NCBI RefSeq assembly: GCF_030384665.1
Contig: NC_083673.1
Span: 1,373,501-1,437,500 of the forward strand
Source: Lodderomyces elongisporus
Lineage: Eukaryota; Ascomycota; Pichiomycetes; Serinales; Debaryomycetaceae
Length of the DNA stretch: 64,000 nt
Direction of reading: 5' to 3'
The notes beneath the pieces were generated by a model, which did no database searches, had not been told where the DNA came from, and was given only the letters and a program-made list of their open reading frames with translations. Of the stretch, positions 1-12,153 are shown piece after piece (the stretch's first letter is position 1; each line of letters starts with the position of its first letter). The translations under genes were made by a program, and so were the position numbers.

Positions 1-2398
1 TTGCTCGCCATACTTTGTAGTAGTATTCTACTCAACCCACAAATGTATTTGAAGAATTGTATAAATCTGTTCTTTTCAGGGAGCAAGAAGAAGCAAGGTT
101 TCACAATTGGCCACTATTGAGTAAAAGAAAAGAAAAAAGAATATAAAAGAAGAAGAAGAAGAAGTAGAAGAAGAAGAAGCAAGACAAGAACTCCTTGGGC
201 TTCTGTGTTGATAGTGGTTGTAATCTAATGCTTTCTTATGACTGTACTTCACCATGATACGTTTAACTAATTCTTTGCAAAAGCATAGTCAATATGTATT
301 GGTTTCCAACCACTTTAGTTGAAAAAAAAATAAAACAAAAGTGATTTAAAAAATAGATATCAACAATAAATGCGTCAAGAGTAGCTAATTGGATAAAGCC
401 AATATACCGTGTTTCTAAAAATAAAGAAAAACAACTCTGCTAGTTACAGTCCCTCCATCGTTTTCCCGTTTGTTTTTCACTTTCGTTTCCAAACAAATGA
501 TATCATGTAGTTGGGGTTGGGAAGGGCGAGGGGGAGGGGGAGCTGGGTTAGCGCATCTTACAACTTTCATTAAGGATTGCTTTTATTTCATGCAATCCAA
601 TGTTTGCGCTTGCTGATATACCATAATAGAGAAAGCAAAAGAAGTAGGCATCAAAGTGCAATACGGTGTAGCTCATGGCGAGATAATGTTTGCTGGAGAA
701 GGGAAAACAACCAAAAAAAAAAAAATTAAAAAAAAAAAAAATAACAAAAGATAAAAACAGAGTTTTATTTGAAAGTGGTGGAATTTCAGTAGCTTACGAG
801 AATAAATAATATTGACAATAGTGGGACTGAATGAGCTTGTATGGGGATAGTTATAAATATAAGCAATGGAAGTCAGGAATGAAAGTGGCTGTATATTGTA
901 CTGTAGCACCATGCCAGCAGTGGAAGTAAGAAGTTGAAGCTCGGTTGATGGGTTTGTGTAACAATGTCACCAGTTGGTGTTATCTCTCTGTTTCTACTTC
1001 TGTTCGTTTTGTGTCATGTTTTGTGTCAGTTTTGTGTCATGTGTTGCTTCTTTTCTTTTTTAGTGTTGATAAAAATTGCACAAGATGCATAGAGCTGCGA
1101 TAGTGCTTTTGTGTTTGTGTAATGTTATGGGCTCACTTTAGTGCATTTGACATCTTTATGCATTTTCTTTTATTTTATTTCACAATTTTTTTTTTTTGCA
1201 AGATTTTTGTTCAATTAATCTCTTACAACAACAACACCATTTTTTACAGAACCAGTAGTAGTAGTAGTAGTAGTAGTAGCACAATTCAGCATTGTATGGG
1301 AGTGGCTCTAGAGGCTGCTAAATTTCAGACTTGCAATAATCTACCTTATATTCTGCTCTTCACAATTTATAATAAACATTTTATCATAAGCAATCCTAAA
1401 GCAATAGAAGGAAAAAACAAAAAAGAAAAAAGAAAGAAAGAAAGAAAGAAAACGTAATAGCAGGAATATACCAATATAATTTATATATACGTAGAAATCT
1501 TTCGAGAAATTAACCAGTCTGAGATTTTGCAATATTTTTTTCTTTCTTTTTCTTTTTTTTGCTTTTTCTGTTTTCTTTTTTACATCTTTTCTTTTTCCAC
1601 TTTTCATAAAAGACATATATAATATTGTTTTTAGCTATATCCAATTGGCTTGTAAACAAAACAATTCACTCAATCCACCAACCATCCACAATTTTCTTCA
1701 CGACAGCGGCATCAACTACAATAATAATAATAATAATAATATTATCATTAGTATTATTATCATTACTAGCATTGTTGTCCAATTTTCCAGTAATTTTCTT
1801 GATTTGGCATCAAGATCAACATCCAAAGTTGAGAATAAAATTTGAAATCAAACTTAAAAGTCAAAAGTCATAGCACTTCCAATTTTTTTTTCTTCTTCGG
1901 ATCAAAACATTTTAGCAGTATAACAACCAAAGTAAACAAATACAGAAACAGAAAGCCAGGAAATCATTCCCTTGAATACATTTGTTTTATTTTTCTTTTT
2001 TGCACTTTTTGACCATTTTCTGTGGATTTTGTTTATTTTCGTTTATTATTTTTATTATTATTTTTGGTTGTTTGGATTGCCTCACTTATACCCTTTCACT
2101 TCAAGTTCAAATATTCAAGTTTCATCTTTAACTTTAAAGAACCCGCTTGGGATTTCATTTCTCATTTAGCTTGTTCACTTCTCACGAAACCTGCTTTTTT
2201 TCTTTTTTTGTTACAACCACATCAGATCATTTCAACCTTTTGCTAACGACCTTTACTGATTGGTGTTTTCTTTTTTTTTCTTTCTCTTATCTTTCTTTTC
2301 GTTTCATTACCTTAGCTTCCTTTTTATATTCCCCTTTGCACCGCCGGCTCCACCCCCTACCCCAATAAATACCACAACATATAACGACGCATAGCACC
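1..2398. other. intergenic region upstream of the Bem1-like gene
   Basis: No convincing gene is visible in this 2.4-kb stretch. It holds poly(A)/poly(T) runs, a GAA-rich tract near 150-180, an AGT repeat near 1256-1280, AT-rich trinucleotide repeats near 1720-1745 and a G-rich cluster at about 513-547. The short open frames here are made of homopolymer codons. A leader this long is typical of regulated yeast genes, but no specific site can be named. Confidence 0.6.
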
Positions 2399-5263
2399 AT
2401 GATTGCAACAAGCATTTTCAAAACCAAAAACCACAAGGCCAAAAACAACTTGCGGAATATCGTCATTTCCAACCCTTTAACAACAAATGAACAATTTGAG
2501 TTAGCACAGAATGCACAGAATGCACTTTTGCTGCTGACACACATTCAGGAAACTAAACCAAGAGCACCCGCTCCGGCTACGGTTGCGGCTACTTTAGAGC
2601 TGAGACAGATTATTTTGATGTCCGAATTCGAATTCCAAGCCGAGTCCGATGTAGAGTTATCAATGCAGCCCAAAGATTTCTTCAAACTCTTGGAAAAGCA
2701 AGGTGATGGTTGGTTAAAAGTGTGCGAATTGGATAATGAGTCTAAATTTGGCCTTGTCCCTGCTTCGTATATGAAAATAGCCATGAACGATCTCGAGAAT
2801 CCAATTACAAAACAATGGTTGCAAGATTGCGAAAATAATGATGTAGCAGAAGGAGCTGCACCTCAAGTTGAATGCAAAACTAATACCTTGGATGAGTCAA
2901 TAACTTTAACCAATCTGGAAAGCGGATTCCATCTCCCAACAGAATGCCACGTATATGCAACATGTCACGATTCAAGGACCAATAAGATTTGGCACTGCAT
3001 CAAAATGACGTACAACACAAAGTATATTTTTGTGGGCAAGACATACGAGAACTTGGCTGCTTTTGCATCATGCATCTCACAACACCAGCATAAACATAAA
3101 TACGGAAAGGGCGAGCCATTGCTACCACAATTACCACAGCTTCCCAAATTGCAACCCTCACATAATACGGTTCTTAACCATATTCATAATTATAATCATA
3201 ACCATATCCACAACAATAACCACAATAATAACCAAAAACAAAGAGTCACGTCATTGGATATAGCCCAATTGAAGAGCTTCGACAGCAACTTGGAGCAGTA
3301 CTGGCAAGCACTTTTGGAAATGTGCCATCAATCAAAACATGGCCAATTAAGGGACGAAGTTGCCAATTTTATCGATCAAGCAAAAATAAAGTTTGAAACA
3401 CCATATGATAATTTAGCTACTTTGGTTGTTCTTAGCAGGTTGTCACCAACATTTAGGTTGATTGAAGCGACAAAAGATATAAACAGAGGGGAATTTTCTC
3501 CCAGACTGCCGCAAAGACAAATGCAAACTCAGCTACTGAATAATATCAGTCATTTACAACCCATACATTTGAATTTGAATTCGACACAAATTTCTAGTGA
3601 TTCAAGTGGCAAACCTCTTTCCCTTGTGGAGGAAACAATTCAGCATACTCAACACTCACCTGTGAAAAATAGAGTTTATAAAATGTCTAAAGTTTTTGCC
3701 GAATCTGCAATCACCGACTCTGCTAATGAAAATAATGTCGCCACTGCTGCTGCTTCTTCTTCTGGTGCTTTTGCCACTAACAATTCTGACACACCAAATA
3801 TTTTGAAAACAACTCCAACTAAGAGTGTAAATAGTTTTGAAGACAATTCTCGAGTGATGGGGATGGTATCCTCGGAAAGTTCAAGCACGCTTACGAGCTA
3901 CACCTCCTTGATTGAAGGCTATGATCGTGAGGATGAAGGGGCAAAGCTTCCCAGAAGAGAGTCGTATCTTATTGAAAACAAACTATCTACACCAATAGTT
4001 GGGGGATGTATGCATTGCAAGACTAGGGTATTTAGCAATTCTACATCGCAACATATTGGTTGTGAATGTGCACCCTCTTCGCCAACGCCTTCACCTCGAG
4101 CCAGTCCTGGATCTAGCACTAGAAGGAGTACATCACGATCATATTCTAGAACTAAACGTCTTAGTTCAATTCAAAGTGATTCTGAAAGCTGTTTTGATGG
4201 CGATGTGGTTAATAGCTTAAAAGTTGGTAATGCGGCTTATAACAATACTCTTGGTGAGGAAGATGATTTGCACTGTTCTAGTGAGGATGGTCGTTTGGGT
4301 CTGGCTGGAATGCGTACACCTTTGACACCAATGTCGATGCACAATGAACTATTTAGTGTTGTTGATTATGACAAGTCTCCTTTTGTCCAGAGCATGGGTG
4401 CATTAACAACACCAACCAAGGATTCCAATACATCACCAAAAGAGTATAGCAAGTGTCCAAAGACAATGAGCTGCTCTTCAATCCCACTACCAAGTTTGCC
4501 ATCTCCAACAACCAAGAATTTTACAGATGTGAATCTGCACTTGTACTCTACTTCGGCATATACTACACCTCCATTACCAGCAATTGCAGCTACTCCAACA
4601 CCCGAGTCAAGAGCAGCTTCAGTTTCTTTGTCACTGCCACAAAAGAACCACAAACAATGCATAGATCCTATTCCGCCATTTACAGTAAAGAGAGGTTCAA
4701 ATTCACTGGTTTTCCAAACACCAAACTCGCAAGTGTTGGGTGCAAAACAGGACACAAACGGTGGTGAAAATAATTGTGTTTTTCCGGCTGCTACTGCTAC
4801 TGCCACTGCCACTGCTGCCACAGAAGATTCAGAGAATGTCGGAAATAAAAAAGATTCATTAAAACATGCTGTGTCTCATTTCAAGTCAATGCCAGAGTTA
4901 TCTGTGTCTGATTCTGTTTTGTCTTTACAGCAAAAGAGTTGCGGTGAATTTGTTAAGCTCAAAATATTCTTGCACAATCAGACAAATGATATAATTGTAA
5001 TGAAGGTAAATAAATGCAAATTGGATTCGTTGGACTATTTGAAACGCGAGTTGAGCTATAAGATATATAAGGATTATACACTTGGGTCTCGTTATCTGTT
5101 TACAGTTTTGCATGGTGATAATGAGGCAAATGCACTGGTTGCAAACATGTGCAACAACCAGGAAGATTTCCTAGATGATGATGCGTTGTTGAAGTATATA
5201 AAGAGTCAACGCAAGTGCAGTTTAAAATTGATGAGAAGATATAGCAGAGGAGTTAGTCAATGA
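2399..5263 (+). CDS. Bem1-like scaffold protein with SH3, PX-like and PB1-like domains
   Basis: A 954-residue protein. Residues about 72-130 read as an SH3 domain (acidic DVELS segment, GDGWLKV, ending GLVPASYMKI). Residues about 178-260 resemble a degenerate PX domain (IWHCIKMTYNT, then LPQLPQLPK). The long middle is Ser/Thr/Asn-rich with many S/T-P sites, such as TTPTKS and MRTPLTPMS. Residues about 847-945 form a PB1-like domain starting VKLKIFL, with the lysine typical of type II PB1 domains. In Bem1 this combination scaffolds Cdc24 and the Cdc42 polarity module. Classical Bem1 has two SH3 domains and about 550-630 residues, so this is a relative or paralogue and not clearly BEM1 itself. 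An alternative start at Met74 would begin directly at the SH3 domain. The next gene on the same strand has a similar C-terminus. Confidence 0.7.
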   Translation: MIATSIFKTKNHKAKNNLRNIVISNPLTTNEQFELAQNAQNALLLLTHIQETKPRAPAPATVAATLELRQIILMSEFEFQAESDVELSMQPKDFFKLLEKQGDGWLKVCELDNESKFGLVPASYMKIAMNDLENPITKQWLQDCENNDVAEGAAPQVECKTNTLDESITLTNLESGFHLPTECHVYATCHDSRTNKIWHCIKMTYNTKYIFVGKTYENLAAFASCISQHQHKHKYGKGEPLLPQLPQLPKLQPSHNTVLNHIHNYNHNHIHNNNHNNNQKQRVTSLDIAQLKSFDSNLEQYWQALLEMCHQSKHGQLRDEVANFIDQAKIKFETPYDNLATLVVLSRLSPTFRLIEATKDINRGEFSPRLPQRQMQTQLLNNISHLQPIHLNLNSTQISSDSSGKPLSLVEETIQHTQHSPVKNRVYKMSKVFAESAITDSANENNVATAAASSSGAFATNNSDTPNILKTTPTKSVNSFEDNSRVMGMVSSESSSTLTSYTSLIEGYDREDEGAKLPRRESYLIENKLSTPIVGGCMHCKTRVFSNSTSQHIGCECAPSSPTPSPRASPGSSTRRSTSRSYSRTKRLSSIQSDSESCFDGDVVNSLKVGNAAYNNTLGEEDDLHCSSEDGRLGLAGMRTPLTPMSMHNELFSVVDYDKSPFVQSMGALTTPTKDSNTSPKEYSKCPKTMSCSSIPLPSLPSPTTKNFTDVNLHLYSTSAYTTPPLPAIAATPTPESRAASVSLSLPQKNHKQCIDPIPPFTVKRGSNSLVFQTPNSQVLGAKQDTNGGENNCVFPAATATATATAATEDSENVGNKKDSLKHAVSHFKSMPELSVSDSVLSLQQKSCGEFVKLKIFLHNQTNDIIVMKVNKCKLDSLDYLKRELSYKIYKDYTLGSRYLFTVLHGDNEANALVANMCNNQEDFLDDDALLKYIKSQRKCSLKLMRRYSRGVSQ

Positions 5264-8200
5264 TGAATTTGGTTAATATCTATAGCTATATAATCTAAAC
5301 AAGTTGTAGGACATAATAGTATTTAAATCTTTAATAATAGTAATATGTTTTTTCTTCTTTTCTTCTTTTTTTTTTTTTTGATTTTTTTTTTTTGAAAAAA
5401 TGGATTATCTTTTGGTCCAACAGTACGCACGCGCATGGATATGCAAAGGCACAATCGCGGCGAGAATTCGCACTACCCCGCCTCTTTCTTCCTTTTTTCC
5501 TTCCCAACACAAAATGGAATACTTAGGCGCATCTAGCGGCCATGAGTCCACCCTTTTTCCTTTCTTTTTCCTTTTCCTTTTCCTTTGGTTTGTGTTTTAT
5601 GTATCGTGGCGGGATGAAAAATTAGAACAAAGTCTACAGCTGAGACATTCTCAACAACTACCGAATGCTTTCTCTTTAACTTGGGTAAGCAGATTTGTAT
5701 ATAAATATATATGTAGGTGACACAGAGAGGAAGAAAAAAAAAGAGAAAGAAAAAGAAAAAGAATAGGCTTAATACAAGTAATCAACCACCCTTTTAAAAT
5801 TGTTAATAATGATGGTGGTTAAAACCAAGCTTTGCTTGCTTGAGTAAAAATGTTGTGTTATAAAATATACAACATGGGCATATAAAAGATTTATAGCAAA
5901 GAGAAAGAGAGAGAGAGAGAATGTATAAATCCGAATGTTCTGCGGAGTTAATAACGATTTGCGTTTCACCTTCATTTTTAATTTTCAATTTTCAATTTTG
6001 TTTATCAATTTTTTTTTTCCATTTTTGTTTTCCATTTTGTTCATGAATGGTTGGAAAGTTGGCAAAAAGATAAGGAATGGAAGGAGGGGGGAGGATGATG
6101 TCGAAATGAATTGCTGACTTTTGAAAGAGTTTTGAAATGAGTATATACATAAATACATATATATTCTTCTTCTTTTTTTGTCTATTAGTTCCATTGGCTA
6201 TTACTCTAGTTTCTTTATTGAAGCATTTTCTGCTTTGCTTTGTCCAAAAACATGAAACGAATCGCCCAATTCAGGTGAAAGGCGGCAAGCAAACTTAAAA
6301 TGCAAGAGAGGCATTATTTGACATATACAGTGATGTAAGAGTTTGTTATATATATATATATATATGTTTTTTTTTGGATTTCCACCCCTTCGCCCCGCAA
6401 CCTTCTTCTTCTTCTTCTTCTTCTTCTTTCTTTCCTTTCTTTCTTCTTTTGTTTTGGTTCACTTTGAGAATTTATTACCAAAAAAAAAAACATAAACTGT
6501 CCGTCGTTTGCTTTGTTGGCAGAAGGAGAATCTTCCAGTTTCCTTTCCATTTTTTCTTTTTTTAGCATTAGATGCAGTTTTATTCACCTTTTTCGTGTTT
6601 TTTTGATTGTTTGTTCTTTTTTTTTTCTTTGGCACTGCTGAAACAGAAGCGGAAGGTAAGATCTACGCAATGGTTGCGAATAATTGCAATTCTAGATTTA
6701 CGCTGAGTTTTGGTTTTGATGAGAACAATAGATATGGTCCTTTATGTTTTTTTCCTCCTCCTTCTCCTTCTCCACCATTTCTTCTTCTTCTTTTGTTGTT
6801 TATTCGGATCAAGTTTTCTGTTTCAACTTCTAATTGTTTGAAATCAACAAGGCGGGTTATATTCACTAGCGCTGAAATTTTAAGCGAAGTTGGAACCAGC
6901 ACTAAGAGAGACTGGTACTAAAAGTAGTAATTGTTCGTTGATTATTCTCTCTCTCTCTTTTCAGAAATAGAAATATAGTTGGAGTTAGAGAACAGAGATT
7001 GGTAACACATTATTAGTAGTCACGAAATAAACATTGACTGGTCTGAACATCATAGCTGGTGACTTTACTACTGAAAGTTGCTGTTCCTGTAGTTGAATGT
7101 GATTTGAATATGAAAGGAACAAATGGAGCGATTTAATTTTTTATTTTTATTTTATTTTTTTTAATTTTTTTATTTTATTTTTTTTTATTTTTTATTTTTA
7201 TTTTCCCACTCAAGAAAAGAAAAGTGTCGATCGTTGATTTATGTTGCACAAAACGAGAATCCCTTTTTTTCCCCTCCAAACGTCCAAAAAAAAAAAAAAG
7301 TAGAGAATGGCAGTTCCGGTCAAGGCAAGTCAATTTCCAGGTTGATTTCAAGGTTGATTTCAAGGTTGATTGAAGCAGATAGAAGTGAAATTTAAGCAAA
7401 GTTTCCAATTTTTAGTAAAGTATTCTGAGCTAAGCCTGGAGACAGAAATAAAAGCAGAAACAAAATAAAAAAAAGAAATAAGGGAAGAAAAGAGAAAAGA
7501 GATGAACTAGACAGAGAATTAAAAGGGTTTGCCAAAAAAGAAGAAGAAAAAGAAGAAGAACTAATTCTTGCAACTCCTCATACTTGATAGTCCCAGTCAC
7601 AATGTTGACGCAAACCCTCCCCTTTCCCAAAGACTCTGTTTTTATCTCTATCACTCTTTCTTCTGCAAAACTAATAGCTGACCACTCACGGAATTATACC
7701 AGAGAGGTAATATATCTCAGGATGAACCAAAAAATAAAAATAAAAAAAGAAGGGAAATTATAAGTGCTTTAGTTTCTGTTTTGGTTTCTGTTTGCATATT
7801 TTTTTTTCATTTTGTTTGGCGATTCTTCTGCTATGCTAGTCACAATCAGTGATGAAGACAATATTCTTGTAGTGAGAGTAAAAAGGGTTAGGAGTTGCGC
7901 AAGGAAAGATTTTTGTCAAATTCGTAAGCACTCTGATGCACATAAAGCTACAAGATGGATCTACAATGATGCACCAGTTGCAGAAAGACGCTTCCTACTT
8001 TCATTGTCATCTTTTCCTTTCCAATTCTTTTGCTCTTGCTCTTGCTTTGTTTTGCTCTTGCTTTGTTTTGCTCTTGCTCTTGCTCTTGCTCTTGCTCTTA
8101 CTTTGTGGGGATGGATATTTTTTCTTTGAGTTTCAGCTCATACTACTTGTTTTCTTCTATTTCGGTACGGTGATCTCTCAGTCAATCCTCTATGAATATT

Positions 8201-9233
8201 GTAGTCACTTGCAGTTCCGGTGAACTTGGTCTTCCATATATATATATAAAATAAAAGTAAAAATAAAAATAAAAATGAAATCACACCTAGTTCCGGTCCA
8301 CCAAAATACTTTCCAGCCCCTTGGACACGAAATCTGGTCTTTGATTTTCATCTTGAATTTAAAAAAAAGAAGAAAAACATCAATAAAAAATGGGAGGAGA
8401 CGAAGAGAAAGTTTACTAAACAGCTGATAATAAATAGATGAAGATAGTAAGAATAATTTCCATTTAAAGGTCCGTGACATTTCTTTTATTTTTGAAAACA
8501 ACCACCATTACCCACCACCACCACCACATCCACATCCACAAACTCAAGAAAGAAGATAGAGAATCAAAAGAAAGGAAGGAAAAGAAAATAAATTTCTTCA
8601 TCAGTCAATCTACTTCAAGTATAGTTTATCACCCTACTTTTTATTTCTTCAGCTGAATCAGTTTACCTGAAATCAAGAAGCCAGCCACACGGGTTAAGCA
8701 TTCACTTTATTTTTCTTTATTTCTTTTTTTTTCCTTTTTTTTTTCTTCAAAGATTTATTTTATTCTTTATTTTATTCTTTTTTTTTTTCTTTTTTTTTTT
8801 TTGGGTGAAACCACAAATCTACAACTCCTTAAAATATTCCCAGGCCAAAGTACACCTTCAACGATTAAAGCACCGTTGATAAATACTTATTTCTTATTTT
8901 GTTTTCAAAGCAAATTATAGAAACAAGAAACAAGAGACAGAAGGAATAATTTCTTGTGGAAAGTACATTAATCTTTACGACTACACATTTACAATAATAT
9001 ACTCCCACCACATTTCCTTTCCCAAATCAACGAACCACTTTTAACATACCATCTCAACTTTATCGTAAGGTTAGATCCTTCCCTTTTGCTTTTAGTTTCC
9101 TTTTCGATTCCTTTTCGATTCTCGTTTCTTTTTTTTTTATATTTTTTTTTAACTTTTCATCCTTCTTTTTTGGATGAAAAGAAAAGAAAAGAAAACTCAA
9201 AATTAACAAGAAGAAGGTTAACCTTAATTTAAA
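5264..9233. other. 4-kb intergenic region between the two PB1 genes
   Basis: No credible coding gene is seen. The stretch contains many poly(A/T) tracts, an (AT)n run near 6349-6365, a 12-bp tandem repeat at 7339-7374, CTTGCT hexamer repeats near 8030-8095 and three copies of the 9-mer AGTTCCGGT. It is the longest gene-free stretch in the window and probably the promoter and leader of the downstream gene. Confidence 0.6.
7339..7374. repeat. 12-bp tandem repeat, about 3 copies
   Basis: AGGTTGATTTCA is repeated head to tail, with the third copy incomplete. It is upstream of the second PB1-like gene and has no known function. Confidence 0.85.
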
Positions 9234-11288
9234 ATGTCAACGGTTTCTGCAAATATGGCAGGAAAGCCTCATAATTCTACCAGATCAAGGCCAATGAGCT
9301 TATACACTACACCGCCATTGGAACTACCCGAAGAGCCTGACCTGGACAGCTCCAATACCAAGGAACTCCAAAACCTCAAATATCAAAAGTTTACTTATCG
9401 GCTACTGACTTTTTCAGTAAATCTGCCGAGTTCAGTGAACTCTACATCACCCACTGCTCCCTCCACCACCACTACTACTAATAATAATAACAACAACAAA
9501 AATAACAATATCAATAATAATATCAATAATAATACTACCACCACCACTACTAAATCAGCAACGAGGAATATGAAAGAACCGCAAAGGCAACCCAGCACCA
9601 ACAATAGTCCTCTAAAAACAGGATTGCGAACGCCCATGGCTAATGGTGCAAGCTTTTCGCAAACACCAAGTGCACCACCTTCGCCAAAAACACCTACAAA
9701 TGAAATATTTATAAGCACCTGCAAGGAACCAATGTTTGAGCTTAAAACACCCCAAACTGATTTCAAAAAGACTCCTACTAAACGCATGAGTCTACCACCA
9801 AATTACCTTGAACCCCATTCACCGTTTTTGAAGCAACAAAATGAATCATTATTAGAGGAAAAACCAAACATTAAATCACCCTCAAGAATATTCAAAAGAC
9901 TATCAGGCATGTTTGGACGACACACAACAAAATCACTGCCGACTGGCAAACAATTGACTGATTTGGGAAAAGAAAACGACCTAAAAAAACATTATGGTGG
10001 TGAATTGCAGCAACAACCACAAACTAATCGCACTGTTTACAAGACACAGAAGTTTCAAACAACACCAACGACTCTGCCCACTCACACATTTGTATTTCCA
10101 GCACTAAACAGATTTGATACCCTTTCGGAGAAACAAATCAAGACACTTTCCTTATCTTCAAAAACCTCATCACTTTCACCACAAAATAATATTTTTCAAA
10201 ACACTCCACAGTCAAGCTACCCACCTTCCAACAATAACTCTGATCTCATTGATGTCTCAAAAATTGACATCAATGACTCGACTTTTACTGTATACGACAC
10301 CACAATTGACTCCTTTGACACAAGTATCCCTATTAGATCACCAGCTCGACCATGTCCAACAACATTGTCTACCCCAAAAAGAGAAAAGAGCACAAACTCA
10401 TCCATTCGAAACAAGTCAAGCGAGAAGCGCTATAGCTCTGTTGATGGATACCTGTCAGTTCCAGAAGTAAAAGTTTCCTCTCCAGGCCAATACCCGAATG
10501 ATGTAGTGATGCCAATCCCGGAACCAAACCCAAGTTCAAAGCCGTCTGTAGTTGCGCCAAGACGAAGCTCAACCCTCCGCTCCCACTCTAATATTGCCAG
10601 TACCACCAGTAACACTAGTAACATTAGTAACACCAGTACCACTGGTAACACCAGTAACACCAACTTTAACACTACCCCCACGAGAAGCAGAAGCAACAGC
10701 AAAAAAGCTAGTAATAGACATCTGATTGCAGGTCCGCCATCGGCTTACCCTAGCTCACATCTGGTGCATAGCACTCCCGCCTCTGAAGCCGATTCCATTT
10801 TGAAACTAAACATTTATCTTCAAGAATACAATACACCTTTGCAATTGCCACTGCAACTGCAACTGCAACTGCTGCTGATACTGCTATTAGATGGTAAACA
10901 ACTAAACCAGTCTGCAAACTTCATTGCAATCAAGCTTAGAAAAGATAAACTTCGAAACATCAATGAGCTCATCAACGTTATTCTCTTTAAAATTATGACC
11001 AAGCGACAGGATATTAACGTTAACGATGTCAAGTTGAGCATATTTTTTCGCGATCCAGCTTTGAAGCCTATTGTATTAAAGGACTGTATTGGTGGGCATA
11101 GACCAAACTCGATTGCAGCCGCAAGTCCAACAAAGACCAAAAGTCCCATTAGTATATACACACCAACATTATCGGAAGGTGAGAAGAACGCATTTGGACA
11201 AGCACAAGAAATCTATATAAACAGCGACGCTTTGCTTTTGGATTATGTGCAATTGAAACGGAAATTGTATATCAAGGCTCAATTTTAG
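9234..11288 (+). CDS. Ser/Thr/Asn-rich protein with C-terminal PB1-like domain
   Basis: A 684-residue protein, mostly low complexity, with Asn and Thr runs at residues about 80-110. It has many proline-directed sites (SPLKTG, GLRTPM, PPSPKTP, DFKKTPTKR), suggesting phosphorylation by a CDK or MAP kinase. The last 150 residues resemble the PB1-like end of the preceding gene: LKLNIYLQ, then FIAIKLRKDKLRN, then a final YVQLKRKLYIKAQF. A run of seven CTG codons (10851-10883) interrupts this domain. Read as serine it is a polar linker, read as leucine a greasy insert. No SH3 or PX segment is visible. The start is the ATG after an A-rich leader. The function is unknown, and a role with the neighbouring Bem1-like scaffold is inference only. 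Confidence 0.65.
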   Translation: MSTVSANMAGKPHNSTRSRPMSLYTTPPLELPEEPDLDSSNTKELQNLKYQKFTYRLLTFSVNLPSSVNSTSPTAPSTTTTTNNNNNNKNNNINNNINNNTTTTTTKSATRNMKEPQRQPSTNNSPLKTGLRTPMANGASFSQTPSAPPSPKTPTNEIFISTCKEPMFELKTPQTDFKKTPTKRMSLPPNYLEPHSPFLKQQNESLLEEKPNIKSPSRIFKRLSGMFGRHTTKSLPTGKQLTDLGKENDLKKHYGGELQQQPQTNRTVYKTQKFQTTPTTLPTHTFVFPALNRFDTLSEKQIKTLSLSSKTSSLSPQNNIFQNTPQSSYPPSNNNSDLIDVSKIDINDSTFTVYDTTIDSFDTSIPIRSPARPCPTTLSTPKREKSTNSSIRNKSSEKRYSSVDGYLSVPEVKVSSPGQYPNDVVMPIPEPNPSSKPSVVAPRRSSTLRSHSNIASTTSNTSNISNTSTTGNTSNTNFNTTPTRSRSNSKKASNRHLIAGPPSAYPSSHLVHSTPASEADSILKLNIYLQEYNTPLQLPLQLQLQLLLILLLDGKQLNQSANFIAIKLRKDKLRNINELINVILFKIMTKRQDINVNDVKLSIFFRDPALKPIVLKDCIGGHRPNSIAAASPTKTKSPISIYTPTLSEGEKNAFGQAQEIYINSDALLLDYVQLKRKLYIKAQF

Positions 11289-12087
11289 TGACGTTAAAAT
11301 GTGCAATGCAATACATTGGCCGAGGAGGACATGAATATGCTATTGTATAATAAAATATAATGCCTGTAATGTAACACTATCATGTAACACTATTATATAA
11401 CTCTGCAATATAATGAAGAACAAAAAAAGCAGCTATGGAAACAAGTGCTCTTGACTAGTAATTGACTTTATGTCGATTCAAAGAGCTTTAATATAATAAA
11501 ATGTAAAAAAATTCCAATACAATCACTGTTGCTTACATGTTCATTCTGGTTTTTTTTTTTTCATCATTCACTCAATCCAAACTTTCCTTGTTGCATCTAA
11601 ACAACCATTCTTTATTCTCGTGGCCCGGTATTTACATAGAGTGATGCAGAATGTTAACATTTTGCATAGAAGTAGCAGGAATACAACAAAGTGAACACGT
11701 GATCTCATGCTTTAACCTGAGACTTGCGGTGCTGCGTCTTGGATTTTTAAATTCTAATTTTTTTTTTATTTTTTTATTTTTGAAATTTTCCATTCTAAAT
11801 TTGAGTTGCGGGTAAAGAAGAGAGAAAAAGACTATACAACAGAAGGAAAAAGGATATTGCGAGGATTTTTAAGTTGGTGCTTTAAACAATAAATTGTAAG
11901 AGTAGACACGGGGCCCGATTCAAATGGAACTGCACCACATTCTAACCATGACGACCATTTAAACAAGAATAGGATACAAGCTCGACATAATCACAACTTT
12001 TTTCATATACGGATACAACATACTCGCAGTTAACTCTTCACATAAAACATATAAATTTATTTATTAAATTATTTATTCATTTACATT

Positions 12088-12130
<43 letters not shown>

Positions 12131-12153
12131 TAGCACTTTAAACGGGATACAAG
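11289..12153. other. intergenic region and upstream region of the YPK3-like gene
   Basis: This 865-bp gap lies between two plus-strand genes. It contains an AT-dinucleotide run of about 38 bp at 12091-12128 just before the kinase start codon, plus T-rich tracts. No gene is seen. Confidence 0.6.

Noticed and set aside
673..2544. Several short open frames on both strands in the first 2.5 kb
   Set aside because: They are built from poly(Phe), poly(Lys) or poly(Ser/Asn) codons of homopolymer and microsatellite tracts and show no domain or conserved motif.
4366..4821. 151-codon antisense frame within the Bem1-like gene
   Set aside because: It is the mirror of low-complexity codons of the sense gene. 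The sense frame carries the domains.
7842..7990. Coding-like plus-strand stretch and a GTGATGA...CTGA pair that could be a box C/D RNA
   Set aside because: Sequences flanking the boxes do not pair into a terminal stem, and the frame runs into CTTGCT repeats.
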